The notes beneath the pieces were generated by a model that was not told where the DNA came from, searched no databases, and saw only the letters and a program-made list of their open reading frames with translations. The position numbers and the translations under genes are program-made. Shown piece after piece: positions 11,345 through 22,760 of a stretch of DNA of 64,000 nt (position 1 is the stretch's first letter; each line of letters starts with the position of its first letter). The DNA comes from Leucocoprinus leucothites (Eukaryota > Basidiomycota > Agaricomycetes > Agaricales > Agaricaceae), in assembly GCA_013368445.1 (NCBI GenBank), contig JAACJO010000012.1, positions 124,001 through 188,000 on the forward strand, given 5' to 3'.

Positions 11345-13913
11345 ATGAGCACTGTCGACGGCGAGCAGAAGCCCTCCGAGAGCCCCCCGACCCTCTCTCT
11401 CGCTGATCTCAGTAGAAATGCATCTGCCATTTCAACTGACTCTTCCGACGACTCTCCCTCAGTACCCTTTCTTGCTCCCCGTCCACGCCCCGTTCGCAAT
11501 TTCTCCGCCCCACGTTCTCTCTCTCCCCACTCCTCTCCCCGTGCACAACCGATACCCACCTATCTAACTGCTAATCTTTCGCTAGAGAATAAACGGCCAA
11601 GCGATGCGCAGATCCTTGCCCAGGCTCGTGCCCGCTCGAAATCTCGTGGTCGTCTGTCGATGACCACCACGGACGACTTTAAATTCGGGACAACCCTCGG
11701 TGAAGGCTCCTATTCCACAGTGCGCATATATCTCTATCCGCGTGAAAGGAGATGCACATTGCTCATCTCTCTGCGCTAGGTGCAAAAGGCAACACACGTC
11801 ATTACCGGTCAGCCATACGCCATCAAGATCCTCGAGAAATCCCATCTCATCCGTAACAATAAAATGCATACCGCCATTGCGGAGCGCAATGCCCTTGCTG
11901 CGCTGGGAGCGGGCCATCCTGGGATCGTGCGGCTACACTCTACCTTTCAGGATGAATGGCGACTCTGTGCGTGATGGTTGCTGTGTCATTGGTCTCAACC
12001 CAGTAGCTGACTTGGTTAGATTTTGTTCTCGACTTTGCTAGGAATGGCGAGATGAAGACTATTCTCAATAAGATAGGCTCCTTGTCTCTCCCATGTGCAC
12101 GTTACTATGCTGCGCAGTTGGTGGATACTATTGATTATATGCACTCCAAAGGGGTCATTCATCGGTTGAGTCATGTTCTGTCCTCTATCTGTGGTGCATT
12201 CTGACTTTCTGCATAAGCGATCTCAAGCCCGAAAACCTTTTGCTCGATGACAGCTACCGTACGAAAATTTGCGACTTTGGTACCGGCAAGGTCCTTGAGA
12301 CAGGAGGTTTGTAATTTTCTTTGACATTACCAATTCCGGTGTGGTCCTCATTGGGTGATTAGTCGACAGGGCACAAACGTGGGTAGGGACCGCACAATAC
12401 ATAGCTCCTGAGCTTCTCGAAGCCAAAGAAACAAGCAAAAGGTTCGTGGCTCTGTTACAATGGCATCGCTGTAACTTAAAAAATCCGGGTTCAGTTCCGA
12501 CTTTTGGGCTCTCGGTTGCATTATCTACCAGTTCATAGCCGGTCGCTTTGCCTTTCAGGGTCTCTCAGACTTTTTGACATGGCAAAAAATCAAGAAACTC
12601 GAGTACACGTTCCCCGAGGGGTTTGACAACGAGGCAAAGGATCTCATACAGAAGCTACTTGTACGTCTATCTTTAAAAGTCGCGACTAAGTCCCTGTTTA
12701 CATGTCGATTTAGGTACGCGAACCGACCGAACGCCTTGGGGTCGGAAGCCCAGGAAGTGAAAACGACATTGACGCTTTGAAAGGCCACTCATTCTTCAAG
12801 CCTATCAGCTGGGATAAGCTATGGGTTGATCCGCCGCCACCGCTTGAGGCGGGTTTGTTCAAGAAGGAACACCCTCTTCCATCGAGTAGCGATCAGATCT
12901 GGGATGATGTCGAAGCTGCTTGGGACGGCATTATGGCTGAGGACGAAATGGCTTGGGCCTCCGATGCCGAGGGCCCCGATAGTTTCATCCACGCCAACGG
13001 CTGTCTGACGGCGCAAATAAAGGAAGATGAGCTTATAGGCCCCACTGATATCCCAACGAGTCTCAAGTCACGCAGAGGCACGGGGTCAACAATACAAGGT
13101 GTTCAAGAGATCAAACGCCAACTAGCCAAAGAGCAGACAGGAAAAGGAAGTCCATCTGCCGTAGACGATTCACCTACTACCGGAACATCGTCATCGGAGG
13201 GAAGCCGCAACGTTATCGTCACTCCCCCTGCTCCACCCGCGTCAGGGCCGTCACCTTCACAGGCGATGGCACAAGTTGCGTCACCATCGCAAGATCCGCA
13301 AGGAAGCGAGAGGGGAAGAAACCCTGCGCCTTCCCCGAAGCAAGGTCATGGACTACCCCCCGAATTGGATTTGTGAGTCATGGTCAAGCATGTTTTTCAT
13401 ATCGTTTTCTCATTCTTTGTTAGTGCAAAACTCTTGAAGCTGCCCCAAGAGGAATCTATCCTTTTCTGTTCGCTTGTAGAAGAGTGCTCCATGCGAAGAA
13501 GAGCGAGCAAGCTGATTCCTCTCGTTTCTTCTGGCAAAGCCAAAACGCGCCAGCTTGTTCTCACAAGCAGACGCTTGCTTTGTTTGAAGCAACGTCAGAA
13601 GCCCAACGAGTTGTCCGTCAAGTTCGAACTGGCGCTCAAGGCATCAGAGAAGCTGAAAGACAAGGATAAAGAGAAAGAATTAAAGGTCATCATTGCTTCT
13701 GTTCAGCGGAAGGGAGAAAGACAGTTTGTGGTTTTAACGGTTAGCATACTCTTCCCGTCCGCGCATGCCTATATCTGACACGCGTTTTCCCTCCAGACCA
13801 CAAAAGTGTATAATTTTTCGGCAAAAACCCCTGAACTCACTCAGCAATGGTTTAGCAAGCTCAACGAAGCCTTGGTATCACACGGACGCATACCATCCCA
13901 GGCACGGACTTGA
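11345..13913 (+). CDS. 3-phosphoinositide-dependent protein kinase 1 (PDK1/Pkh) orthologue
   Basis: A multi-exon AGC kinase gene. A Ser/Pro-rich leader is followed by the kinase domain: glycine loop LGEGSYSTV (split by an intron), catalytic Lys in YAIKILEK, HRDLKPEN (split by an intron), DFGTGK (PDK1 usually has DFGTAK), and activation segment VGTAQYIAPELL, the PDK1 signature with its own activation-loop Thr. After the kinase come about 200 acidic and Ser/Pro-rich residues and a C-terminal PDK1-type PH domain with RQLVLTSRRLLCL and FVVLTTTKVYNF, ending ...PSQART at TGA 13911-13913. PDK1 phosphorylates the activation loops of Akt/Sch9, PKC/Pkc1 and S6-kinase-type AGC kinases. In fungi it works with eisosomes and sphingoid-base signals at the plasma membrane. 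ATG 11345 is the first ATG in this frame; the frame itself is open further upstream. Confidence 0.92.
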
Positions 13914-14287
13914 CTATCTGCAAATCAAGCATGATCCTTCAATGTACACTATATTCTTCATAAGCTGGTTAATGGGTTATTCTCACAATTTATTTCTTAT
14001 TGGTCCTATCTTTTCTCACTTTGTTTCAATGATTCGCTCTGTTCAGTGTATTCAAGAAACTCACCCGCTTTTGCTGCTTTTCTGTGTATCAGTGACCTAT
14101 ATCTTTATTCTCCTCGTTCTTGGGCTTGAATTGGTATTATCAGATGCTCAATCCTTGTAACCATAAACATCAGTGTCTCAGTGATATTACCGTTGATTAG
14201 TCTTTTTTATTAGATGCAATGTTTTCCATCCAGACAATATATTTGAAGCAGATATAGATCATTATAACCCAAAGATATTCCATGAGA
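13914..14287. other. Convergent intergenic region between PDK1 and ILV6
   Basis: About 370 bp between two 3' ends. It is T-rich and A-rich sequence with no coding signal, and presumably contains both polyadenylation regions. No hairpin was evident by eye. Confidence 0.45.
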
Positions 14288-15592
14288 TCAACCAGGGGGA
14301 AGCAAGCTGGCATCGACGGGACTACCCTGATCAGAAGGCATCTCATCGTCCTCTTCCGTTCTAACAATAGGCGTTCTAGGCATTGCCATCAATCCTAAAA
14401 TTATTCACAGGAAAAATCATTATCAGCTTCTGTCCCTCCTTTCACACACGCAAAAACATACCAGTACGAGCGGATTCGAGAATTCCAAAGGGTTTCAACA
14501 AGCTCAAAAAGGCTTCCACCCGCGGCGTTTTAGCGGTCAACTCCACGATCACACTATTCTCCGCAATATCCACGATCTTAGCTCCAAACTGCTTGGCAAG
14601 AACAGATACGGAATGAAGATGTTGGTGTTTGAGACGAAGTGCCTCGGAAGGTGTAATCGGCGGCAATTGGGGTTCTTGTTGCGCACCACCACCACCATCC
14701 CCAGCATCACTAGCTGCGCCGGTACTGGTGTGATTAGGAGCACTGCGTTCGAAATTTTCAGCGAGAGCTGCTTCACGCTCTAGTTTTGATACGTCAGCTC
14801 TGCGCGGGTCGTGAGAGGGACCTCCTGCGAGCTGTTCTTCCAGGTATTCAGACCCGAGAATGGAGACTTTGATGAGGACAAGTTCGCGTTGGATTACGCT
14901 CGTTTCGGTGTAATCCAGGACAGCCCATACGGGGACCTATTAGTTATATTCGGGTTTAAATTTAGAAAAAACATCAGCCACCAAATATTGTGAGGGAAAG
15001 GACGATCACGTACAAGGTCTTCGAGTTGACGTCTGGCTTGTTCGACGACACCGTCTTGCCCGCTCAGGACGATACACATGCGAGAGAGGTCCCGGATTTC
15101 GGTACGGCAGACGACGAGAGAGTCAATGTTGAAGCCTCTTCCGGCAAGAATACCTGATACGCGCGAGAGGACACCAGGTTCATTTTGGACCAAGCAGTTG
15201 AGGATGTGTCTACGTTAACAAAAAAAAGAAAGAAAAAATAGAAACACAATCAGTCTCGCGTAAACAAGCGTACAGAGTGCGATGGTACATGATGTGACTT
15301 GAGCTTACTTTTTAAAGGGTTGTAAACTTGGAGGTGGGGTATTGTAGAGAATGTTCGTCACGGCTTCCTCAGCGCTGCGTGTTCTCGGCAGGTCCATGGC
15401 AGGTAAGGGAGGTGGACGTATCCTATGCGACCTCTTGTAGTCGAGTGCAGAGGTCGAATCGTCAATAGGCTTGGGTGGCTGAGGAAGCTTCGTCGCGTCA
15501 TTCTGCTGGAATGCACGGAGAGTTGTGGAGAAAGTGCGTGTTGAGAGGGTGCGGGATGCCCTACAAGCACCACCAGCAAGGATGGAGGCCAT
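14288..15592 (-). CDS. ILV6: Acetolactate synthase regulatory (small) subunit
   Basis: Start at 15592 (MASILAGGACRASRTLSTRTF), an Arg/Ser-rich amphipathic presequence fitting mitochondrial import. Next comes the ACT domain of the family: CLVQNEPGVLSRVSGILAGR, then FNIDSLVV and DLSRMCIVL, with introns between. The second conserved block ends with HSVSVLAKQFGAKIVD, ENSVIVELTAKTPRVEAF and LKPFGILESARTG. The last exon closes ...ASLLPPG at the stop 14288-14290. The protein binds the catalytic subunit ILV2 in mitochondria and confers valine feedback inhibition and ATP relief in branched-chain amino-acid synthesis. A Gly/Gln-rich insert sits between the two halves, a usual position for the fungal ILV6 insertion. 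The 5' flank carries a TATA-like element and a TGACTC site. Confidence 0.93.
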
Positions 15593-15647
15593 GAGAGGAA
15601 CAGATGAACGACTTTGCTGGACTGCTCAGGTTGATTTCACCCGTTTC

Positions 15648-15655
15648 ATGACTCG
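15648..15655 (-). promoter_or_regulatory. TGACTC-type (Gcn4/CPC1-like) site upstream of ILV6
   Basis: The octamer ATGACTCG lies 56-63 bp before the ILV6 start. RTGACTC is the core of the site bound by Gcn4/CPC1, the general amino-acid-control activator, and ILV genes are classic targets in other fungi. It lies between the TATA-like element and the ATG, so it could be in the leader. A six-base core is frequent by chance, so this is a hypothesis. Confidence 0.35.
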
Positions 15656-15686
15656 GTACAAATTTCAGAATGCTAAATCCACTGCT

Positions 15687-15694
15687 TATATAAT
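15687..15694 (-). promoter_or_regulatory. TATA-like element of ILV6
   Basis: The palindrome TTATATAA is 95-102 bp upstream of the ILV6 ATG, in the gap before the COG5 stop codon. The position fits a core promoter for ILV6. Confidence 0.4.
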
Positions 15695-15724
15695 CACCCC
15701 TATGTCCGAACATAGACCTAACTT

Positions 15725-18700
15725 TCAAGCTCCTTGCGCTTGTAGCAGCACTTTACGAGCCAACTGCACGTACTCTGCAGCTTCGCTAGTGTCCTTTCCA
15801 TCACCTTCTGCCACCTTTTCCCAGTGCGATAGCCCGGTGTCGACCAAAGTGAAAGCCTCCATTTCCGAATGCTCATCGACCCATCGGACATACTCGGCCT
15901 CTTGCCAACCGTGTAGATTATGAGGAAGTGGAATGGGAGATCGCACTAGAATGTGATGCAGCACAATAAGTACGGGTAGTCCCGCTGTATACTTGGAGGA
16001 TGCCAATTGGCTGTTCTCCAGGAACAGGAGTGGTCTTGTAGTACATGTTAGTAGCGGATCAATTGCCTGAGAGAACGACCATACCGCATCGCCCGGAGTG
16101 ATTTGTATTCACTACCGATAGTTTCCAGACCGCCTGAGCTCTTGCTTTGGGGCGTATCTACCATGAACGCATTGAGCGCAAACTCCACCTCCGTCATATC
16201 GCTGGTTAGTTGAAGCTTCCCGCTTTCCCCTAAAGGTTTTACAATTGATGCATGAAGAAGGAAAGTCTTAATAACATATTTCACGATGGAGGTCATCCTA
16301 TGCGTAATAAAAAAAAGTTAGCCGGGGACAGGTTTAAATTGAGGATCTATCCATTTACCAAAGCTTTTTAACGTCCCCGACGTCATACTTGCTGAGGACC
16401 TCAGATTTGAAAAAGTTCAACTTCTCCGTCAACTCCTTGGTATACAGGCTTGAACGGCCCATGCCAGCCAATGGGTCCACAGACTTGCCAAAATCAATTC
16501 GATGCATGCTCGAAATAATGGTTCCCAGATCTCGGCGAATAGCAGCCAACATAGGGTCTGTCAGCCGCTCATACGAACGATAGAGATTCTAAAGAACACA
16601 AGGGGATATCGTCAGTTTCATCATCCATCTCTGTTCCTTCCGAATTCCGACCTGAATGCTCGGCTGCAGTGTTCCAAATACGGAATCAGAGTATTCGTCC
16701 CCCAATCTTGACAACTTTATCCAGGAATGGTACAAAAAACTTGCAAGTTGTCCATTTCCGAACTGTTGTGGGCTCACCGTTGGGCCAACGAATGTGAATG
16801 CTGATCTATCTCTGGTCGCCTACAAGACCCCATAGCTTCAGTCAGGTGAGGGAGATATTGTGAGGAAGATGAAAGTTCACCAAATTTTCCGTTCTTGACA
16901 GCATCATATCAAGGCTCGAAGAGGCTATTTTGGCGACTGCTTTTACGAGTAAAGGGTCGAACCGAGCCGCATCCAGTTCATTAGCCATCGCGCGTGCGAT
17001 GTTCACACCTTCAGAAGACCCGGGTGGCGTCCTGACGCCTCCAGAGAAGGCTTGTCCAACAGCTTCATTCAACTTGTTTGTTGATCTTGACAAATACAGG
17101 GATTCTATATTTGATATTGACCGTAGAACCAAAATTGTTTCCGGACTAGGTGTGGTTGAAGATCGGATATGGTTGGTATGGTTCCCATATTTTCGTGAGC
17201 ACCTCACCTTTGATAAGAGCTAATGTAAACGGTGTCTGTGTACACAGCAATTTTTGCGAAGAATTCGTGGAATAGGCGTAGCAGTCTAGGGTACCCGCTG
17301 CCAAGGGTGTTTTGAAGGAAAGACGATCCTGGATAGCGTAGTTTGGGACGATGGGCACACGATATGAGCATTCAAACCTACCCTTGAGTGTGTCACGAAC
17401 GTGCTTGTCAAGAGATCGCGTGAGGGACGTCCAGAATGTCGCACTGGGCCTGTTCTCCAGTAACTGAAATGACAGGAGGCTATCAGCACAGATGACACCA
17501 ATAGTTGTGGTGATCAAAAAACCCGAGGACAGCGGAGGAAAACTGATAGTAGTCAGATTATCTTACCTTCATCGCCTCGTCCAGAAATACCACCTGAGTG
17601 ATAGTGTCCTTTTTCATCTTGAGCACCTTCTCGAGCGTATATACCTATCAAAATCCGTTTAGGTCAAGTGTCCGAACTCAAGCAAAAACGGCGTCAACGA
17701 AAAGATCTCTGGGGTACTGGGGTACAATGATGAACGCCCGTGCAGGCGAAGAAGAATGGAATGGTGAAAAACAGCATACCCGTGTGCAACATTCCGTCAT
17801 TTCTTCAAACATTGATTCCAAACGCACCCAAAGAGCTGTTGTGTATTGCGGGACGGTAGCGCTGGTCGGCTCAGTTCTCACTCTTGATCGATAGGCCGCA
17901 GGTGACTGTTGAGGATTTGGAGATGCACCAGGTTCTGGTCAAATACATGGCCAGTTCAATGTATTCCATAGCACGAGGGCGTTGAGCGTACCATTCGTGA
18001 GGGCATCCTTGGATATTCTTGAAAGATCAAAAGCATTCTGTATTCGCTCTTCCACCGCTTGTGACAAGTCAGAAAGCAATCGTTGGACAAGTGTCGGTAG
18101 CACCCGAAGGTTATATGCCGTTTGAAGAGACGAAGCAAGCAGAGTTTGGTTCTGGAACGTTGAGCAGAAGAGGATAGAGGATACCGAGAGGATCATACTC
18201 ACCAATGTCTTTAAACCCGTCAAAACCATGTTCTCCATCTCTTCTGTGACCCTCACACGAGCATCTTGGATGAACGGCTCATACGCTAAAACAGCGTTCA
18301 CTGACCGCAGTGAGATGTCCTGAATCGCTTCCCCGTCGTCAGATTTCGTAGAATTGTCACCATCTTCTATAGACGGAGCTCGTACAGGCTCGTCCGACGT
18401 GCTCTCTAGTAGAGAAACTGTGAATTTCTTGAAATTAGCCCATGGAGATGGGAATACGGCGACATGACCGACCGAGCTCAGCAATACTCAAAGCTGCTCT
18501 TGCAATTGCCCTCTCTTTTTCGTCTTCAACGTCCATATTCTGTGCATTGGCAGACACTGACATGGTCTGGCCATCCATTTGAGAGGCGGTTTTATCGTCT
18601 CCATCAGGTCTGTCATTCATCTCATCCATCTGAGCCTGAAGTCGCCGAGCCAGAATGACGAAACGCGACGTTCGGCGTAGGACATCAGAAGCCTGGTGAA

Positions 18701-19271
18701 GTTTGTGTAGCCTTAAAACATGTGTTTGCAGTGATTCGTAAGGCGTATGTATCTTAGCCCTCAGTCTATATGTGTTCCATTCAGCAGTTCGTAGGCGGAC
18801 ATGAACACTAGTCTCCTCACTTATCAGCTGATACATCCAGGTCCCTAAGTCCCTGTCGGATAGAGGTGAGCGACCCGCCTAGTTTACCAGCATTGGAAGC
18901 TTGTTGTAACAAGTCTTCGTGGTGAGTAGTCACCTAAAAAGAGTTAGAGCCTGGACCAGATACGCGTTTCTACGAACATACGAGATTCCTAATCTGCTTC
19001 GACACGTCGTCTATGCCGAATGTCAGTTTGGATATTGCGACAGACATATCCTCCTTCGCAATTGAGTCCTGGACAGTAGGCTTGGAGACATTTAGCGGGG
19101 ATTTTGAGGAGACTTTCGCGTCAGACTGAGGAGGGTAAGGTTCGCCAGCAAGGATGGCATTCGCGTAATCATTAGGATCAAATGCTGAGCTTGCGAATAC
19201 TGAATAATCTATATACAAGAACACATGAGATAATAACATTTGAAGAAAGCAAAAGATGGCGGACCACTCAT
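15725..19271 (-). CDS. COG5: Conserved oligomeric Golgi complex subunit 5
   Basis: A long multi-exon gene. The N-terminal block (DYSVFASSAFDPNDYANAIL) and the segment TPYESLQTHVLRLHKL with QASDVLRRTSRFVILARRL are the COG5 signature. Later exons carry the helical repeats of the subunit, and the frame ends ARKVLLQAQGA at 15725. The start is MS-D: a first coding exon of only seven bases (19265-19271) joins across a 51-nt intron to ATTATTCAG, restoring MSDYSVFASS. An apparent stop near 18825 disappears when a donor GTGAGG and acceptor ATAG are used, giving DVSADKLRAKIHTPYES. COG5 belongs to lobe B of the COG tether, which captures retrograde vesicles at the Golgi and so keeps glycosylation enzymes in place. 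No disruption was found. The gene lies 132 bp upstream of ILV6 on the same strand. Confidence 0.88.
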
Positions 19272-19790
19272 GACATGGGCAGGATATATGTAGTGATTTT
19301 CCAATATGATTGCAAGGTAGTGAGGACGTTTTCCCAATATGGTCATGATGCCATCTGAGGACCCTGAACACTCTAATTATGCTCCTCGCCCCGTCTTGGT
19401 CGTATTTCTATATCCTCGCCCACCTGACCCACGGATACAGGCTTAACTCCACTGTGGTAAACGCTGTCCTGGCTACCCCACACTGCCTGGCCCTTTTACG
19501 CACATGAACACGCGTTGCTGGTCCGTTATGGAGCAAAAGCAAGCTGATGTCATAATAATCCTCTGGATCCAAAGGATCGTTTACGGCCAATCTTTCAAAT
19601 AGCTCATAAGCTGTCGATATCGATCACTTCCCCGCTCCCAACTCTTCCTGCACACCAGGCCTCGTGTTGTGATTCTCTACCGGAACCAGACAGACACTTC
19701 TTTTATATCCATCTGCTGTTAATCACTCGCCTCCAGCCGGGACCACTTTCCTATATTTCTCTACCACTAGATCGATCTTAGTCCCCACTC
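19272..19790. other. Divergent intergenic region between COG5 and CipC-like gene
   Basis: About 520 bp between two start codons, so it should hold both promoters. Short frames on both strands have no recognisable product and no clear TATA was chosen. Confidence 0.45.
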
Positions 19791-21281
19791 ATGGCCACAT
19801 TCTACCAACAACCGATGATGATTCCTGGTCCAGGTCTAAACCAAGTAGGCAAGGTTATCCGCAACTTACATCACCCTCAACTTATACCCCGTTTCAGGCA
19901 CCTTCTGCCCACTCACAACCGAGTGTGCAAGCTGGACCATATTGTGGGTATCCGAGTCATCTCGTCCCTGATCTCAACTAATAGTTTTATTTAACAGGGA
20001 ACCCCCAGGACTACTCTCCCCCCCGCGCGGCGAGCTTCACCCCGTGAGCGCTATGGCCCTCTTTCACCCCAAATCCATTTTACGGAATCGAAAAAGTACT
20101 CAAGTGCTCAATAACGGCAGATCTTCATATGATTATGTGGCTGAACGTGTTCGAGACAACCCAGGCGGCCCTCAAAGTGTTGATCTCTCTGAAGCAAAAC
20201 ACTGGTATCGCCAGGCCTATCAGCAAGTCAGTCACTTCCCCTACGCAAGCGATTACACATGATTCATATCGTCTTACAGGGCTTACTCGATGGACTTTCT
20301 TCTTGGGAGCTTGGACATGCTGCTGCGTACCGAGCCTACCGTATACTACGCGATGATCCTCCCATCCACGGCAGCCCCGGAAATGAAAGAGAAACTCTAA
20401 TTGGACTTGCTGTTGCGGAAGGTACCCCCTCACCCCAACCAACTCAGATCCACTTCACTGACATACATTGCTTGAAGCATCCAAGTTGATACGGCAAAGC
20501 GGCCGGGAGCGCGAAGCTGACGCTAATACTGCAGCGTCCGAAACATCTGCTCGGACTGCCTCCCGTATCTTTGATCAGGTATGCATTTCACGAAGTCAAT
20601 TCGTGTCGCTCATTTCTCATTAAAATATAGACGCATATCAATTATACGGGTGAATCCCGTCCACGCCCAATACCCGGAACAGCTTACTCAGATCCCCATG
20701 ATTACTATACTGGCGACGTGAGTGCTGGATATGCGCGCCAGCCCTCTTCCAGGGCAAGGGGGCGTTCTCCCTCCCGTACTCGTCATCCTTCCTTTGTGGA
20801 TACGCTTCCTACAGTGATACCAAATGCTTTCCCTGGATATCACGCCAATAGTGCTAATCGTTCAAACGGTCACTTCGACGTGCCGTTTGGGGGTATGAGT
20901 AGATCTGCCCCAGGACCCAAGTATCCACCGACTCCTCATCCAGGTAGCGATTTTCCTCCCGGAACCGTCGTAGTCTCACTCCCGACGACAGCCGCACCGC
21001 ATACTATGACGCCCCAGACGTACCAGGAGCCTCAGGGCACCTCACCGATGCCATTTGCAAACTACGCTCCTACTGCCTACGATCACTATTCTAGGCCTAG
21101 GAGTGCTTCTTTTTCATACCCCCAGCAATATACGAACCAACAGAACTACCGTCCCCCGCCAGCTGTCTATCCCAATATGCACCAAGGATATTTAACCACT
21201 CCTGATCAGACTATAGTCATACAGCGACCAAAAAAGCATCGCCATAAACACCGCCACCGTCATCGCTCCAGAAGTAGATGA
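19791..21281 (+). CDS. CipC-like (DUF3759-type) protein with proline-rich and basic tail
   Basis: A multi-exon gene starting MATFYQQPMMIPGPG. Splicing at GTAGGC/TTTCAG, GTGGGT/AACAG and GTGAGC/GGCAG keeps one frame through YWNPQDYSPPRAAS and SYDYVAERVRD. The central block, SSWELGHAAAYRAYRIL then ERETLIGLAVAEASKLI, matches the two-helix repeat of CipC (concanamycin-induced protein C) and DUF3759 proteins, small fungal proteins linked to stress, hyphal competition and infection whose biochemistry is unknown. Most CipC proteins are about 120 residues; here the core is followed by about 200 Pro/Ser/Tyr-rich residues and ends in a His/Arg/Lys-rich tail (KKHRHKHRHRHRSRSR). The family call rests on pattern memory and should be confirmed by profile search. 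Confidence 0.6.
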
Positions 21282-21925
21282 GGCCGTCACTCAGAACAAA
21301 TAATGCCTCCCCAGTGACTCTGACTGTGATTCGTCTTACTGGTGTAACGTAAAATGATGTATTGTCCATGTATGTCGGAGGTCCATAGCTATTTGTAAAC
21401 TTTCTTGTCATGGATCCTATGTCGCTGACTCGTTATTGACTTCAATTCCATTTTCATGGTCTCTGTCGTGACGTCACTTATTAAAGGACTAGAGATTGAT
21501 TTGAAGTGTATTTTACCGAAAGTCGGTCAAATTCCGGAGTTCCGAGCCTCCTACCGTTGCTATCAAGGATCATCAAATACACAAGCAAGAGAATCGAACT
21601 TGCAAGGACTTGTATCGTCGTCGGGACAACACTGTGGCTGCGCGACACCTTAGGAACTAGGGTCGCCTCGACGGTACTGAAACTTGGCTATATCGTTTCA
21701 TCACTCCGAGTGACGAGATTTAGAAACTTGATAAATACCCTCGCGCCAGAATGTGATTCCTCGATAGGCTGGACCTCATCCCCTCATCCCTCACGAGTCG
21801 CTGCGCGTCTTCCTTGAGCTGGTCTCTGGAACACTCGAAATCTACTCTAACGATCTATTACGAAGCGTCACATATCTCTTCACATCCTTCCTCCCGCAGA
21901 TAGAAGAAACTACATACAGCTCAAC
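21282..21925. other. Intergenic region
   Basis: About 640 bp between two plus-strand genes. A TTCGA-containing stem near 21590 was considered as a tRNA T-arm and rejected. No supported feature. Confidence 0.45.
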
Positions 21926-22722
21926 ATGACTACAGCTACCCCATTGAGAAGGACAAGGACATTCTGCGGCTGTATTCCTGTCCGCGCTGGGGTCATCGTT
22001 AGTTCTGACCTCTAAATGTCGTCTTCATAATCTTGATAAATGTTCACAGACTCTTGCTATCATCGGCTTGGTTGGTGGTGCTTGCGTGGCGGCCCTAGGT
22101 TGTCTCAATCTGATAAATTTACGTACGTCTGCTACGTCCAATCGAACAGAACGGGTCACGGACTCACATTATTTCAGCTCCAACAGAGGCTAATCGCATA
22201 GCAAATGGCATTCAAGTCGGAGTGTACACCGTCCTCGCACTAGTTTCTCTGTTTGGGTGCGTAGCCGTTGATCTCACACAGGATCCCCTATTCTTGAGCG
22301 ACCAATACTGTACTCTTTAGCCTGATCGGAGCAATTATGAAGAAAAGAGCGTTCATCAACCTCTATTTTGCAATACTCATTGGCCATCTTCTCTTCAGCT
22401 TTGCTCTGGGGGTGTATGGGATGTACCGTGTTTTCAGAGATTCACCACAGTATTTGCACGAGTGCCAGAGTGGCTCGGAAGACCCGTCCATCATCAAGAT
22501 TTGTCGGGAAGGGGATATGTTGATGAAAGGAATTGTCGTAGGGGTTTCTATTATTGCCTGGCTGCTGGAGATTTGTGAGTTTATCAGAGCTCTCGGGCTG
22601 TAGTTTTAAAACTGATTTTTCCGTTTCAAGGGGCATGTGTCATCGTATTCGATTACTCGAAACAGCTTGAGGAGGAGGAGGAGGATGCAGAGAGCGTAGT
22701 GAAGGATAACGAAGTATGGTAG
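21926..22722 (+). CDS. Four-span membrane protein of unknown function
   Basis: A multi-exon gene from MTTATPLRRTRTFCGC to the TAG at 22720-22722 (...VVKDNEVW). Four hydrophobic segments are visible: TLAIIGLVGGACVAALG, VGVYTVLALVSLFG, FINLYFAILIGHLLFSFALG and GIVVGVSIIAWLLEI. A loop between spans 3 and 4 holds two cysteines (HECQSGSEDPSIIKICREG), and the C-terminus is acidic. This resembles the many small tetraspan or MARVEL-like proteins of Agaricomycetes. A cysteine pair in a lumenal or extracellular loop would allow a disulphide. No enzyme motif is present. The gene converges on the next gene, with about 38 bp between stop codons. Confidence 0.72.
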
Positions 22723-22760
22723 TTGATAGGGTGTGTAAAGCAGAGTAAACGATGCCTTTC

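Noticed and set aside
20010..20130. Apparent frameshift at a run of seven C in the CipC-like gene
   Set aside because: A GTGAGC donor and GGCAG acceptor remove the region with stops and restore one frame (PRAASFTPSSYDYV).
21560..21660. Possible minus-strand tRNA around AAGTTCGATTCT
   Set aside because: The stem GCAAG/CTTGC encloses a nine-base loop rather than seven, and no matching acceptor, D-arm or anticodon arm could be built.
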